A stretch of DNA of 64,000 nucleotides from Catenovulum sediminis (GTDB taxonomy: Bacteria; Pseudomonadota; Gammaproteobacteria; Enterobacterales; Alteromonadaceae), in contig NZ_CP041660.1 of assembly GCF_007289895.1 (NCBI RefSeq), positions 2,728,001 to 2,792,000 on the forward strand, read 5' to 3'. A model generated the notes under the pieces. That model searched no databases. It was not told the origin of the DNA and was given only the letters and a program-made list of their open reading frames with translations. This document shows, one piece after another, positions 9,016 to 19,253 of this stretch. Made by a program: the position numbers and the translations under genes. Within the stretch, counting starts at the first letter, position 1. Every line of letters begins with the position of its first letter.

Positions 9016-10302
9016 GTGGAATTATTTAATCTGAAAGATCCGACTGAAGTTGTTAGTTTTTCACAAGCGGTTAAACAAGGTTTAGGGCGTAATCAAGGTT
9101 TGTTTTTTCCTAAATCTATCCCGCAACTTGAAGATATCGATGCTTTATTAGCGTTACCGTTTCAACAACGTAGCGTTAAAATATTAAACGCGTTAATTGG
9201 TGATGAGTTAGGTGAAGAGACGGTTGCTCAGTTAGTCAATAACGCTTTTCAATTTACAGCACCATTAGCGCACGTTGCCGATAATGTTTATTCATTAGAA
9301 TTGTTTCATGGTCCAACACTTGCGTTTAAAGATTTTGGCGCTCGCTTTTTGGCACAATGCTTGTCGCATCTCACGGCGCAAGGTCAGCCTATTACTATCT
9401 TGACTGCAACCTCTGGGGATACAGGTGCAGCGGTTGCGCATGCATTTCATGGATTGCCAAATATTAATGTTGTTATTTTATATCCGAAAGGCATGGTCAG
9501 CCCGCTACAAGAAAAGCAGTTTTCAACTTTAGGTGGCAATATATTTACCGCTGAAGTAGATGGCGCTTTTGATGATTGTCAGGCATTAGTTAAGCATGCT
9601 TTTGACGATCAGGATATCCGCGAAAAACTGCACTTAAACTCAGCCAATTCAATCAATATTGCTCGTTTGTTGGCCCAGGTTTGTTATTACTTTGAAGCAC
9701 TGGCTCAGTTACCAAAAGACCAGCAAAACAAGGCCGTTATCTCAGTACCGAGTGGTAATTTTGGCAATTTAGCCGCAGCTATGATTGCTAAAACCATGGG
9801 ATTACCGATCAAGCGTTTTGTCGCTTCGACCAATGTTAATGATACTGTACCTCGGTATTTATTATCTGGCTTATGGGAACCGAAAAAGACGATCGCGACT
9901 ATGTCAAACGCAATGGATATCAGCTCGCCAAATAACTGGCCGCGTATTGAGGCTATGATTGAGCAAGGTTTAGTGGATAAATCTTTATTGACTGCCGAAA
10001 GTGTTGACGAAGATTATACCCACATGGGCGTACGTCAGCTGAACGATTTAGGCTATCAGAGCGAACCACATGCAGCGGTTGCCTATAAAGCCCTTAAGCG
10101 CACTCTAGCTGACGATGAAATTGGCATTTTCTTGGGGACAGCACATCCTGCAAAATTTAAAGAAACAGTTGAAAATATATTAGGTGTGCCGGTTGCATTG
10201 CCTAAAGCACTGGCTGATGTTGCAAATAAGGATATATTGTCCGATGCTATCAATGCAGATTTTGCAACGCTAAAAGAATATATGTTTACCAAGCTAGGTT
10301 AA
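9016..10302 (+). CDS. thrC: Threonine synthase
   Basis: A 428-residue PLP enzyme of the long ThrC type. Lys105 in LAFKDFGARF binds the cofactor, and SGDTGAAVAHAF and the phosphate-site SVPSGNFGN are present. It converts O-phosphohomoserine to threonine, the last step of the operon's pathway. The GTG start abuts the thrB stop codon, and GAGG inside the end of thrB serves as ribosome site. A terminator follows at 10328. Confidence 0.97.
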   Translation: MELFNLKDPTEVVSFSQAVKQGLGRNQGLFFPKSIPQLEDIDALLALPFQQRSVKILNALIGDELGEETVAQLVNNAFQFTAPLAHVADNVYSLELFHGPTLAFKDFGARFLAQCLSHLTAQGQPITILTATSGDTGAAVAHAFHGLPNINVVILYPKGMVSPLQEKQFSTLGGNIFTAEVDGAFDDCQALVKHAFDDQDIREKLHLNSANSINIARLLAQVCYYFEALAQLPKDQQNKAVISVPSGNFGNLAAAMIAKTMGLPIKRFVASTNVNDTVPRYLLSGLWEPKKTIATMSNAMDISSPNNWPRIEAMIEQGLVDKSLLTAESVDEDYTHMGVRQLNDLGYQSEPHAAVAYKALKRTLADDEIGIFLGTAHPAKFKETVENILGVPVALPKALADVANKDILSDAINADFATLKEYMFTKLG

Positions 10303-10327
10303 TAAAAACATAATATGCTTATCGCCT

Positions 10328-10358
10328 AAAATGCCCTGAATTTTCAGGGCATTTTTGT
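10328..10358 (+). terminator. Terminator of the thr operon
   Basis: Stem AAATGCCCTGAA with TTCAGGGCATTT, short loop, then a T-run, 25 bases after thrC. Good Rho-independent form. Confidence 0.9.
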
Positions 10359-10418
10359 TTGCAAAGAAGCAAAAGTGCTGAATAAAATAAGTAAACTAAG
10401 CTTAACAAGGTATTGCGT

Positions 10419-11084
10419 ATGCTATGGGAAAATGTGTTAGCGACAGAAAAGCAGCAGCGTTATTTTCAAGAAATAACGCAATTTGTTGAACAAGAGCGGG
10501 TATCAGGAAAAACGATATACCCACCTAAAGATGAGGTATTTGCGGCTTTTCAAGAAACAGAGTTAGCCGATATTAAAGTCGTGATACTAGGGCAAGATCC
10601 GTATCATGGTGCGAATCAGGCACATGGTTTATGTTTTTCTGTGCAACCCGGTATTAAAATTCCGCCTTCACTCGCCAATATTTATAAAGAGCTGGCAAAT
10701 GATGTTGAAGGTTTTCAGATCCCACAGCATGGTTATTTGCAATCCTGGGCACAACAAGGTGTGTTTTTGTTAAACACTGTGTTAACAGTGGAAGCAGGTA
10801 AAGCACACTCGCATGCTAAGTGCGGCTGGGAAAAATTCACAGATCAAGTGATTAAGGTGATAGATCAACACACGAATGACATTGTTTTTATGTTGTGGGG
10901 CGCCCATGCGCAAAAAAAAGGGGCACACATAGATCGTGATAAACACCTTGTTTTGCAAGCACCGCACCCATCGCCACTTTCAGCTCATCGCGGTTTTTTT
11001 GGGTGTGGTCATTTCAGTCAAGCGAATCAATATTTATTGCAAAATGGCAAAAAGCCTATTAATTGGCAAATTAATAGGCTGTAG
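10419..11084 (+). CDS. ung: Uracil-DNA glycosylase, family 1
   Basis: A 221-residue enzyme with all family 1 motifs: the water-activating loop GQDPYHG (catalytic Asp60) and the leucine-loop region [13 protein letters not shown]. It removes uracil from DNA to start base excision repair. I prefer ATG 10419, about ten bases after AAGG; TTG 10413 is an in-frame alternative adding two residues. It is a single-gene unit between the thr terminator and a minus-strand small gene. The last codons fall in a perfect inverted repeat. Confidence 0.96.
   Translation: MLWENVLATEKQQRYFQEITQFVEQERVSGKTIYPPKDEVFAAFQETELADIKVVILGQDPYHGANQAHGLCFSVQPGIKIPPSLANIYKELANDVEGFQIPQHGYLQSWAQQGVFLLNTVLTVEAGKAHSHAKCGWEKFTDQVIKVIDQHTNDIVFMLWGAHAQKKGAHIDRDKHLVLQAPHPSPLSAHRGFFGCGHFSQANQYLLQNGKKPINWQINRL
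11053..11080. repeat. Perfect inverted repeat at the 3' end of ung
   Basis: Twelve-base arms AGCCTATTAATT and AATTAATAGGCT separated by four bases, ending two bases before the ung stop is completed. No T-run follows, so it may act as an mRNA 3' end stabiliser or a weak terminator rather than a classic one. Confidence 0.7.
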
Positions 11085-11136
11085 AATTGATTTATTGCGT
11101 ATTACGCATGACTCTAAAGTTAACCGCACTGTATAC

Positions 11137-11166
11137 AAAAAAGCCCCTGATTAATTTAGGGGCTTT
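11137..11166 (-). terminator. Terminator of the DUF3545 gene
   Basis: Stem AAAGCCCCT / AGGGGCTTT with a nine-base loop. Read on the minus strand the stem ends in six T, directly after the stop codon of the small minus-strand gene. It may also stop convergent ung transcripts less efficiently. Confidence 0.85.
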
Positions 11167-11347
11167 AGATGTCTAGTTGGTAATGCTCTTTTAATTGGCC
11201 AAACTCGTCAATGTCGTCCAATTCTCTGGATAAATTTCGTTGATCTAAAATTGCTTCAATTTCACGCCACTTTCGTTTTTTGCTGCTTTTTGATTCGTTA
11301 TTGGAATGGCGTGTTGAGGGAAAGAAAATTTCGTTTGTCATTTCCAT
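11165..11347 (-). CDS. DUF3545 family small protein
   Basis: A 60-residue basic/acidic protein. The central KRKWREIEAILDQRNLSREL followed by an acidic tail is the pattern of DUF3545, a small family known to me only as uncharacterised proteins of marine gammaproteobacteria. I chose the ATG at 11347, because AAGGAG lies six bases upstream; the ATG at 11341 and an upstream frame are less likely. It is a single gene with its own terminator. No signal peptide or membrane segment; helical throughout. Function unknown. Confidence 0.8.
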   Translation of the reverse strand: MEMTNEIFFPSTRHSNNESKSSKKRKWREIEAILDQRNLSRELDDIDEFGQLKEHYQLDI

Positions 11348-11576
11348 TTGAAACTCCTTAATTTTAACCATTAACTAGATAATATGAGTTTTTGCAACAA
11401 TTCGATGGTATTTTCCATCTGTGACCAATTGATTAACCTTTTATTAAAAGTTTAAGTCGCGAAATAAAACTGATAAAACTTAACATCCTTGTTTGTAAAC
11501 TTTACCGTATATATATTCAAAAGGCGGGCGATAAACTGGTATCATGCACCATATCTTAATATTCAAATAACGTTTT

Positions 11577-12938
11577 ATGCATATTCATATTCTAGGCATT
11601 TGTGGCACTTTTATGGGTGGATTAGCGGTGCTGGCTAAACAAATGGGGTATCGCGTTACGGGTTCCGATTTAAACGTATACCCGCCGATGAGCACCCAAT
11701 TAGAAGCACAAGGCATTGAATTAATTCAAGGTTATCAACCAGAACAGCTTAATATTAATCCCGATCTGGTTGTGATTGGTAACGCAATGTCTCGTGGAAA
11801 TCCCGTTGTGGAAGCGGTTTTAGATAAAAATATTCCGTATATTTCGGGCCCTCAATGGTTATTTGAGCATGTACTCAAAGACAAATGGGTTTTAGCGGTT
11901 TCCGGTACGCACGGTAAAACAACGACTTCGAGCATGTTAGCTTGGATATTGGAAGATAATGGCTGTAAACCCGGCTTTTTAATTGGTGGTGTGGCAAACA
12001 ATTTTGGCATCTCCGCGAGATTGGGTGATTCGATATTTTTCGTCATCGAAGCGGATGAATACGACTCAGCATTTTTCGATAAACGCAGCAAATTTGTGCA
12101 CTATCATCCACGTACTTTAGTTGTTAATAATCTAGAGTTTGACCACGCAGATATTTTTGATGACTTACATGCAATAAAAAAGCAATTTCACCATCTGATT
12201 AGAACCGTCCCGGCCAGCGGCCAAGTTATTTATCCGGCACATGAAACGAATGTTGTTGCTATGTTAGAGATGGGATGTTGGAGTGAAACAGTCAGTTTAG
12301 GCGATGAATGGACAATACAATCACTGTCTGATGACTGGTCAAGCTTTGAAGTGGCGTTTAAAGAAAGCACGGTCGCGCGCTTAGACTGGCCGTTAATTGG
12401 CCAGCATAATGCATTTAACGCAACTATGGCTATTATTGCAGCTCGTCATGCGGGTGTTAGACCAGAGCAAGCTATCCAGTCTTTGAGTCGCTTTAAAAAC
12501 GTTAAACGCCGATTGGAATTGTTGGCGCAAGTGAATCGAGTTCAAGTCTATGATGATTTTGCGCATCACCCTACAGCGATCGCAACAACCTTGGATGGCG
12601 TGATAAAAAATACGCAACAAGGGCGCGTGCTTGCTGTCCTTGAACCGAGATCGAACACAATGAAAATGGGGATCTTCAAGCAAGAATTAATCGCCGCACT
12701 AAATAAAGCGGATGCTGTTTTTATTTACCAGGATACAAATTTAAGTTGGTCATGTGACGCGATAGAACAAGGTTTATCTGCATTGAATACGCCTTGCTTT
12801 GTGTTGTCTGATATTGACGATTTAGCATCTCAGGTCGCTCAGTACAGTGCTCAAGATGACAAAGTAGTGGTGATGAGTAATGGTGGTTTTGCCGGCGTCC
12901 ATCAAAAAATAATAGGTGAGCTGAATAAATATGCTTAA
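11577..12938 (+). CDS. mpl: UDP-N-acetylmuramate : tripeptide ligase
   Basis: A 453-residue Mur ligase family protein that attaches recycled L-Ala-gamma-D-Glu-meso-DAP to UDP-MurNAc in peptidoglycan recycling. The N-terminus [17 protein letters not shown] and the ATP loop [14 protein letters not shown] are characteristic, as are the central [17 protein letters not shown] and the [10 protein letters not shown] motif. Start ATG 11577. It overlaps ubiX by eight bases, so the two are coupled. The ~230 bases upstream hold the promoter region but no gene. Confidence 0.96.
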   Translation: MHIHILGICGTFMGGLAVLAKQMGYRVTGSDLNVYPPMSTQLEAQGIELIQGYQPEQLNINPDLVVIGNAMSRGNPVVEAVLDKNIPYISGPQWLFEHVLKDKWVLAVSGTHGKTTTSSMLAWILEDNGCKPGFLIGGVANNFGISARLGDSIFFVIEADEYDSAFFDKRSKFVHYHPRTLVVNNLEFDHADIFDDLHAIKKQFHHLIRTVPASGQVIYPAHETNVVAMLEMGCWSETVSLGDEWTIQSLSDDWSSFEVAFKESTVARLDWPLIGQHNAFNATMAIIAARHAGVRPEQAIQSLSRFKNVKRRLELLAQVNRVQVYDDFAHHPTAIATTLDGVIKNTQQGRVLAVLEPRSNTMKMGIFKQELIAALNKADAVFIYQDTNLSWSCDAIEQGLSALNTPCFVLSDIDDLASQVAQYSAQDDKVVVMSNGGFAGVHQKIIGELNKYA

Positions 12939-13554
12939 ATCATTTACACGTGAAATTACGTTGGCGCTAACCGGTGCATCAGGAATGCCTTACGCTTTAA
13001 CTTTATTGAAAACATTGGTCAGTGCAGATTGTCGTATTCATTTACTGATATCATCTGCTGCGCGCGTTGTTTTGAAAACAGAAAATAATTTAACGATACC
13101 TGCGGGTCCGCAAGCGGCTGCAGATTTTTTAATTGAGCATTGTTCAGCAAAGGTGGGGCAGATCGTCTGTTATGGCAAAGATGAATGGTTTTCCCCTGTA
13201 GCTTCAGGCTCTGCCGCACCTAAAACCATGGTTGTCTGCCCGTGCAGTATGGGCACATTATCCGCGATTACAAGTGGCGCGAGTGACAATTTAATTGAGC
13301 GTGCTGCTGATGTTGTGATTAAAGAAAAAGGGCAGCTTATACTGGTACCGCGGGAAATGCCACTTTCCGTAATTCATTTAGAGAATATGACACGTTTAGC
13401 GAAACTTGGCGTGACGATAATGCCCGCTTCCCCTGGTTATTATCATCAACCTCAAAGTATCGAGGATCTTGTAAATTTTGTGGTTGCGCGTATTTTGGAT
13501 CACCTTTCGATTGCACAAGATTTAATAGAGCCATGGGGTTATAAACATCATTAA
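12931..13554 (+). CDS. ubiX: Flavin prenyltransferase UbiX
   Basis: A 207-residue flavoprotein of the UbiX/Pad1 family that prenylates FMN to make the cofactor for the UbiD decarboxylase in ubiquinone synthesis. FMN-binding [12 protein letters not shown] near the N-terminus, the SSAARVV segment, and the C-terminal [15 protein letters not shown] plus [10 protein letters not shown] are the family landmarks. It starts inside the end of mpl (eight-base overlap). ubiD is not in this window. Confidence 0.94.
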   Translation: MLKSFTREITLALTGASGMPYALTLLKTLVSADCRIHLLISSAARVVLKTENNLTIPAGPQAAADFLIEHCSAKVGQIVCYGKDEWFSPVASGSAAPKTMVVCPCSMGTLSAITSGASDNLIERAADVVIKEKGQLILVPREMPLSVIHLENMTRLAKLGVTIMPASPGYYHQPQSIEDLVNFVVARILDHLSIAQDLIEPWGYKHH

Positions 13555-13570
13555 GCAGGAAAAAACTTCA

Positions 13571-14494
13571 ATGTATGCATTAGAAATTAACAATCTAAAG
13601 AAGGTCTACAAAGGGGGCGTTGAAGCGCTTAAAGGCATAGATCTCACGGTAAAAGAAGGTGACTTTTTTGCTTTGCTAGGTCCAAATGGCGCAGGTAAAT
13701 CAACTACAATTGGTGTTTTAAGTTCGCTGGTTAATAAAACATCAGGCCAGGTCAAAGTGTTTAACCATGATATCGATAATTCATTGGATAAGGCCAAATC
13801 TTATATTGGCTTGGTTCCGCAAGAGTTTAATTTTAATCAATTTGAAACGGTACAGCAAATTGTTGTAAACCAAGCCGGATATTATGGGGTTGAACGTAAA
13901 ATTGCGTTGCAGCGCAGCGAAGTTTATCTTAAGCAAACTGACTTGTGGGAAAAGAGAAATTCACCGGCCCGCAATTTGTCAGGCGGCATGAAGCGTCGAC
14001 TGATGATTGCAAGAGCTATGATGCATCAACCTAAATTATTAATTTTAGATGAACCGACAGCTGGTGTGGATATCGAAATTCGCCGCTCAATGTGGAAGTT
14101 TTTAACGGATATTAACAAAAGCGGCGTAACCATTATTCTGACAACTCATTATTTAGAAGAAGCTGAAAGTTTATGTCGTAATATCGCAATTATCGACAAA
14201 GGCAAAATTATCGAAAACACTAGCATGAAGCAGCTTCTTGGCAAACTCAGTGTTGAGACTTTTATTTTAGATTTAGATGATGACTATCAGGACATACAAC
14301 TTAAATGCTGTAAAAGTGAATTAGTTGATAGTCATACATTACAGGTGGAGCTAGAAAAAGGCTCAACGCTGAATCAGTTATTTAGTGAATTAACGGCTCA
14401 ACAGGTTAAGGTTAAAAGCATGCGAAATAAAGCAAATCGACTAGAAGAGTTATTTGTACGTTTAGTTGAACATGGGCGGGAGACACAAGTTTGA
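13571..14494 (+). CDS. yadG: ABC exporter ATP-binding subunit YadG
   Basis: A 307-residue ABC ATPase closely matching E. coli YadG along its length as I remember it. Walker A GPNGAGKST, signature LSGGMKRRLMIARA, Walker B LLILDEPTAGVD and the switch His in TTHYLEEAE are all present. The C-terminal RNKANRLEELFVRLVE also matches. AGGA precedes ATG 13571. It overlaps the permease gene by four bases (TTGA). The substrate of YadGH is not established. Confidence 0.93.
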   Translation: MYALEINNLKKVYKGGVEALKGIDLTVKEGDFFALLGPNGAGKSTTIGVLSSLVNKTSGQVKVFNHDIDNSLDKAKSYIGLVPQEFNFNQFETVQQIVVNQAGYYGVERKIALQRSEVYLKQTDLWEKRNSPARNLSGGMKRRLMIARAMMHQPKLLILDEPTAGVDIEIRRSMWKFLTDINKSGVTIILTTHYLEEAESLCRNIAIIDKGKIIENTSMKQLLGKLSVETFILDLDDDYQDIQLKCCKSELVDSHTLQVELEKGSTLNQLFSELTAQQVKVKSMRNKANRLEELFVRLVEHGRETQV

Positions 14495-15264
14495 TACAGG
14501 CAAATTACTGGGTTGCGTTAAAAAGTATTTTATATAAAGAATGCAATCGTTTCTTACGCATTTGGGTTCAAACCTTAGTGCCACCCGCTATCACGATGAC
14601 ATTATATTTTGTTGTGTTTGGTAGTTTGATTGGTAGTCGAGTCGGTGAAGTTAACGGTTTTAGTTATGTTGAGTTTATGATGCCGGGGTTAATTATGCTG
14701 GCTGTCATTAACAATGCATACTCGAATGTGTCATCTTCGTTTTTTAGTGCTAAGTTTCAGCGTAATGTCGAAGAACTGCTCGTTGCGCCTGTGCCTACCT
14801 ATGTTATTGTCGCTGGCTATGTTGGTGGGGGCGTAATTCGAGCTACTATAGTCGGTTTTATTGTCAGCTTAGTCGCGCTTTTCTTTGTCGATATTCAGAT
14901 ACATAATTTTGGGGTGATTCTTTCGACTCTACTTTTAACAGCAGTGTTGTTTGCCCTAGGTGGCTTGATTAATGCCGTTTATGCAAAAACATTTGATGAT
15001 ATTAGTATTATACCGACATTTATATTGTCTCCTTTAACCTATTTAGGGGGGGTCTTTTTTTCTGTTTCAATGTTGCCAGACTTTTGGCAAGGCGTCAGTC
15101 AGTTGAATCCCATTATTTATATGGTCAATGCGTTTAGATTTGGTTTTTTAGGCGCTAGTGATGTGAGTTTAACACTCGCTTTTTCGGTATTAATAGGTTT
15201 TACCCTAGTGCTGTTTTTCACCGCTGTTACACTTATTAATAAAGGTATTGGGATCCGCAGTTAA
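14491..15264 (+). CDS. yadH: ABC exporter permease YadH
   Basis: A 257-residue ABC-2 type membrane protein with six predicted spans, including the conserved GFSYVEFMMPGLIMLAVINN and FDDISIIPTFILSPLTYLGG segments typical of YadH. It pairs with the ATPase upstream, sharing four bases. TTG start dictated by that overlap. The following methyltransferase gene starts on the last base of its stop codon, implying one transcript. Confidence 0.92.
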   Translation: MIQANYWVALKSILYKECNRFLRIWVQTLVPPAITMTLYFVVFGSLIGSRVGEVNGFSYVEFMMPGLIMLAVINNAYSNVSSSFFSAKFQRNVEELLVAPVPTYVIVAGYVGGGVIRATIVGFIVSLVALFFVDIQIHNFGVILSTLLLTAVLFALGGLINAVYAKTFDDISIIPTFILSPLTYLGGVFFSVSMLPDFWQGVSQLNPIIYMVNAFRFGFLGASDVSLTLAFSVLIGFTLVLFFTAVTLINKGIGIRS

Positions 15265-15908
15265 TGATTGGCAATTCAAGAAGTATAGAATCAAGCCAGC
15301 AAGGCATTCATAAAGATCTGACAAAAATTGTAACTCGTCATCTCTCGAGCGAATTCAAAAAGCCAGTTGCTGAGCATACTTTGCTCGCTTATCAGAAAAT
15401 ATTGTCGTTTATTGACAAGCAAGGTAAGCCACTCATTTTTGATTCATGCTGTGGGGTTGGAGAAAGCTCGAGGCAGTTAGCTGAAAACAATCCGGATAAG
15501 TGTGTTGTAGGGGTCGATAAATCTGAGTTTAGGCTCAATAAACAAGGAAGAGAGGATCAGCCTAATTTATTGTTGATTCGTGCTGATTTAAATGATCTTT
15601 ATCGCCTGATGGTTAAAGACAAATTGGTTGTTGCTGAACATAAGATTTTTTATCCTAATCCATGGCCTAAAAGCCAGCATATTAAAAGGCGCTGGCATGG
15701 GAGTCCGGTCTTTCCTCAAATAGCAGCGTTGTCTGCTAGTCTGGAGCTGCGTTCAAACTGGCTGTTGTACTTACAAGAGTTCCAGATTGCTCTACAACAT
15801 TTACAGATAAATAGCCAACTGAACGAAATAGAGGTACGCATACCTATTACGCCATTTGAAGAAAAGTATGTCATAAGCGGACAGAAGATATATCAGCTAC
15901 GTACTTGA
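15264..15908 (+). CDS. TrmB-like SAM-dependent methyltransferase
   Basis: A 214-residue Rossmann methyltransferase. The SAM loop is FDSCCGVGESSRQLA, followed by the acidic VVGVDKSE. The segment YPNPWPKSQHIKRRWHG resembles the catalytic/tRNA-binding motif of TrmB (tRNA guanine-46 N7-methyltransferase). The N-terminus is shorter and differs from canonical TrmB, so it may be a paralogue rather than the housekeeping enzyme. It follows yadH with a one-base overlap. I would call it TrmB-like, target unproven. Confidence 0.75.
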   Translation: MIGNSRSIESSQQGIHKDLTKIVTRHLSSEFKKPVAEHTLLAYQKILSFIDKQGKPLIFDSCCGVGESSRQLAENNPDKCVVGVDKSEFRLNKQGREDQPNLLLIRADLNDLYRLMVKDKLVVAEHKIFYPNPWPKSQHIKRRWHGSPVFPQIAALSASLELRSNWLLYLQEFQIALQHLQINSQLNEIEVRIPITPFEEKYVISGQKIYQLRT

Positions 15909-16010
15909 CTTAGTTTTATATCACTTCTATTGGGTTGTGTTTTAGCCGCAATTTACTAATCTGTAACTATATATATAAATAATTTCACAATTGATGAGGT
16001 TAACTGGTCG

Positions 16011-17627
16011 ATGAATATGCATAGTATTCGGGCAAAAAGCTCGTTGCCGATCGCGGCACTTGCGATAACGCTAGTTGTCGTATTTTTTACCTTTTTACAT
16101 TTACTGTCATTACAAGAAGATGCACTGGAAACGCAATCGGAAAAATTTATTAAATCAATCTCTGCTGTGCTAAATGCCGATCGGGATTTATATCAAGCGA
16201 AGGTGGCACAATTAAACGTATTAACAGGTTTGGGCAGTTTTGAAGAAAATAACAAGGAAATGCGTGAAAACGCAGCACAGGTAAAAGAAAGGTTTAATGC
16301 GTATCGCAGATATTTAGCCGACTATCCGGATGTTACCAACAAATTTGCTTCGTTTGAGAGAGCTTATAAAGATTGGTATCAAGCCTCAGAGGGGCTATTA
16401 GATAGTAAGGATGAGAGTCTTGAAGCGAGACGAAGACTGATTGTTGCAACCGATGTTAAGTTTCAAGCTGTCCGTGACATTCTTGATAAGGCGGGCGAAG
16501 CCGCAGAACAAAAATCAGAACAACTTAAAACTGAATTAGAAAGTGAGGTTTCGGCCTTTAAAAACAGTGCGTTTATTTTGATTATTATCATATTGCTTGT
16601 TGCTGGATGGTTTAGTTATCAAGTACCCAAACAACTTACCGGTCAAATCAACTTTTTAACGGGGCGTATTCGCGAAATTGCTTCTGGCAATGGCGACTTA
16701 ACTGCGACTATTGATGTTCAAAGTAGAGATGAATTCGGTGAGCTTGCCATTCAGTTTAATCGATTTGTCGGAAATTTGCGTGAATTGATTAAGGCGGTTT
16801 TACACCAGTCAGCTGAATTGTCAGAACTGACTAATACTTTGCAAGATTCGTCGCAAAAAACACGTAGTGTAACGCAAACATTAAACAAGGCTTCAGACTC
16901 AATTGTCAGTGCGGTGCACGAAATGAATATCTCAAACAAAGAGATGGCACAAGTTGCCAGTGGCTCAGCGGAAGAAGCTGAAAATTCAAGTACTAAAGCT
17001 CAACAAGGTATTTCGGTTGTGGCGCACTCTAACTCAAGTATTGCTGAGTTGTCTGCCGATATGGATACCGCACTGAGCTTTTCTGCTGAGCTGGAGAAAA
17101 GCTCGGAAGACATTGCGTCGGTTCTAGATGTCATTCGTGGTATTGCCGAACAAACTAATTTACTGGCGTTAAATGCGGCAATTGAAGCGGCCAGGGCAGG
17201 CGAGCAAGGTCGGGGGTTTGCGGTCGTCGCTGATGAGGTACGCACACTTGCAACTCGGACTCAAGAAAGTACTAACCATATTCAGGAAATGATTGAACAA
17301 TTGCAACACAATGTAAATCGTTCTTCAGATGCAATTACCAGTGGGAAAAAGAACGTTGATAAAACAATTGATAGCTTTGGCGAAACTAATCAGGTTTTTG
17401 AAGCCCTGCTGCAGTCTGCGCAAAGAGTAAATGAATTATCTACACAAACGGCTCAGGCAACAGAAGAGCAAAGTGCTGTGTCAGACGATATAAGCCAAAA
17501 TTTATTTAATTTAAACGAAGAGAGCGGCCATGCATCGTCCATTGCGGAGAGTTCTGAAAGTTTGGCGAAGCGCATTAAAAATTTGTCAGAAAATTTAAAC
17601 GGGCTAGTCTCTAAATTTAGAGTTTAA
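16011..17627 (+). CDS. Methyl-accepting chemotaxis protein
   Basis: A 538-residue receptor. The first membrane span is at about residues 12-33, followed by a helical periplasmic domain of roughly 150 residues. A second span lies near 185-205, then a HAMP linker and a long cytoplasmic coiled coil. The signalling hairpin contains [26 protein letters not shown], the contact zone for CheA/CheW. No C-terminal NWETF-like pentapeptide, so CheR/CheB would dock without a tether. Ligand unknown. It lies 12 bases before msrA. Confidence 0.93.
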   Translation: MNMHSIRAKSSLPIAALAITLVVVFFTFLHLLSLQEDALETQSEKFIKSISAVLNADRDLYQAKVAQLNVLTGLGSFEENNKEMRENAAQVKERFNAYRRYLADYPDVTNKFASFERAYKDWYQASEGLLDSKDESLEARRRLIVATDVKFQAVRDILDKAGEAAEQKSEQLKTELESEVSAFKNSAFILIIIILLVAGWFSYQVPKQLTGQINFLTGRIREIASGNGDLTATIDVQSRDEFGELAIQFNRFVGNLRELIKAVLHQSAELSELTNTLQDSSQKTRSVTQTLNKASDSIVSAVHEMNISNKEMAQVASGSAEEAENSSTKAQQGISVVAHSNSSIAELSADMDTALSFSAELEKSSEDIASVLDVIRGIAEQTNLLALNAAIEAARAGEQGRGFAVVADEVRTLATRTQESTNHIQEMIEQLQHNVNRSSDAITSGKKNVDKTIDSFGETNQVFEALLQSAQRVNELSTQTAQATEEQSAVSDDISQNLFNLNEESGHASSIAESSESLAKRIKNLSENLNGLVSKFRV

Positions 17628-17639
17628 CCGGAGGTACAT

Positions 17640-18164
17640 ATGCAAACTGCGATATTAGCTGGGGGGTGCTTTTGGTGTATAGAAAGTGCTTTTAATCGTT
17701 TGGTGGGTGTTAAACATGCTGTATCTGGCTATTGTGGCGGTACAGAAGCAACGGCAAACTATCAAGCCGTGTGTACTGGCAACACTGATCATGCGGAAGC
17801 GGTGAAAGTGGAATTTGACGAAAATATTATTAGTTACCTTGATATATTAAGCATTTTTTTTGATTTGCATGATCCGACGCAACTCAACCGTCAGGGTAAC
17901 GATATCGGGCGGCAATACCGCAGTGTAATATTTTATTTAAATGAAGAGCAACAGCGTCAAGCGGTTGACTTTGTTGCCAAGCAGCAGGCTCATTTTAGCC
18001 AAGCTATCGTCACCGAAATTGTACCTAATGAGGCGTTTTATACCGCAGAGGGTTATCATCAGAACTATTATGAACATAATAGTCGCCAGCCTTATTGTCA
18101 GGTTGTGATAAGCCCTAAACTGCAAAAAATAGCCGATAAGTACGCAGACAAATTAAAGTCTTAA
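17640..18164 (+). CDS. msrA: Peptide methionine sulfoxide reductase A
   Basis: A 174-residue MsrA that reduces methionine-S-sulfoxide. The active-site GGCFWCIESAFNRL carries the catalytic Cys, and the conserved DPTQLNRQGNDIGRQYRS and EAFYTAEGYHQNYYEHN motifs are present. A strong ribosome site (CGGAGG) precedes ATG 17640. Its stop overlaps that of the convergent minus-strand gene. Position next to an MCP gene does not imply a shared role. Confidence 0.95.
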   Translation: MQTAILAGGCFWCIESAFNRLVGVKHAVSGYCGGTEATANYQAVCTGNTDHAEAVKVEFDENIISYLDILSIFFDLHDPTQLNRQGNDIGRQYRSVIFYLNEEQQRQAVDFVAKQQAHFSQAIVTEIVPNEAFYTAEGYHQNYYEHNSRQPYCQVVISPKLQKIADKYADKLKS

Positions 18165-19150
18165 CGTGTCATCTTTTTAACAAATACGACTACGAATAAC
18201 GCCATCGTAAAGCTGCCGGTAAAAGCTTCGCATGCTGCGACTATGCGGGCTGGACCGATTGGCGTAATATCCCCATAGCCTAGCGTAGTAAAGGTCACAA
18301 CACTGTAATATAGGGCACTGAAGAAGTCTGAGATATTCTCGCTTATAGTTTGTTGGCTGCTGAGTTGTATGCGTTCTTCACCAAACTGAACACCTAGTAA
18401 AAAGTAGCAGACAGCACATGTTAAAATCAACATCATAGAAAACAAGATGACATTTGCAGGTCGCTCACCATAACCACAGAATAGATCAACAATTTTTGAT
18501 ATCACCCTATCTCTGGAAAACTTAGGCATTTGCATCCGGCGCATGGTTAATTCTTTATGGATACAATAACCGGTCAGATCAAATAAACCTTGGTTTTCTG
18601 AGGCTTTTCGCACATCGCGGTAAATCTCTTCCGCTTGTTCAAAGTTGTCCTGCGCAGCATCTAAATTGTCTTGTTGTAATGCTTCTTGTGCTAGTTTTTC
18701 TTGTATTAACTTATTGCCAAGTTGGATATTATCAATTTTCGTATTAGCGAGTTTTATACCCAGTAAATTGGTATCAACGAGTTTGGCACAATGAAGGTTT
18801 GCTTCTGTTAAATCGGCTTTCATCAGTGAACCACCGTTTAACCGGATATTAAATAAATGGGCATTTTTTAAATTAGCACGATATAAATCAGAACCTGAAA
18901 AATCGTAACCTAAATTACTGCCTTTTCGAACTAAATTGATACCTTCTAAGTTGGCATACTTTAATTGCAATCCTTGAGTTATGCCGCCCGAAGATGCAAA
19001 ACGCTCTAGTTTATCGGTTAACTCCATGCCTTTTTTGTCAAATGTTGGGTCATGCCAAAAACAAAAGCCATTTCCCATATCTACTTCTTGACAATAACTG
19101 CCGTTAGGGGAGGCGTATTTGCAAGTACCAAACTTTTCTTTATCGTGCAT
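18161..19150 (-). CDS. Pentapeptide-repeat, two-span K+ channel-like protein
   Basis: A 329-residue protein in three parts. Residues 1-34 carry a Cys/His pattern (Cys10, Cys20, Cys30, His33) that could bind a metal. Residues about 60-150 are degenerate pentapeptide repeats (A-N-L type) forming a right-handed beta helix, followed by an acidic helical linker. The C-terminus has two membrane spans around a pore loop with the selectivity filter TLGYGD. So it is probably a cytoplasmically gated potassium channel; the gating input is unknown. It converges with msrA and lies about 100 bases downstream of the receiver-TPR gene on the same strand. Confidence 0.85.
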   Translation of the reverse strand: MHDKEKFGTCKYASPNGSYCQEVDMGNGFCFWHDPTFDKKGMELTDKLERFASSGGITQGLQLKYANLEGINLVRKGSNLGYDFSGSDLYRANLKNAHLFNIRLNGGSLMKADLTEANLHCAKLVDTNLLGIKLANTKIDNIQLGNKLIQEKLAQEALQQDNLDAAQDNFEQAEEIYRDVRKASENQGLFDLTGYCIHKELTMRRMQMPKFSRDRVISKIVDLFCGYGERPANVILFSMMLILTCAVCYFLLGVQFGEERIQLSSQQTISENISDFFSALYYSVVTFTTLGYGDITPIGPARIVAACEAFTGSFTMALFVVVFVKKMTR

Positions 19151-19253
19151 ATTAAGATTTCATTTTAATTACTTGTTATTGGAGCTATTTTTTACTTTAG
19201 CAATGACTATTTATAAGCCTATTGCAATCTCTTTCAATTGCAAACATTTAAAG

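Noticed and set aside
18120-18140. TAAA and GCCGATAA near the end of msrA, like a sigma-28 promoter
   Set aside because: Spacer is 12 instead of 15, it lies inside a gene and the next gene is convergent. Similar GCCGATAA copies in thrA, thrC and pseC are ordinary codons.
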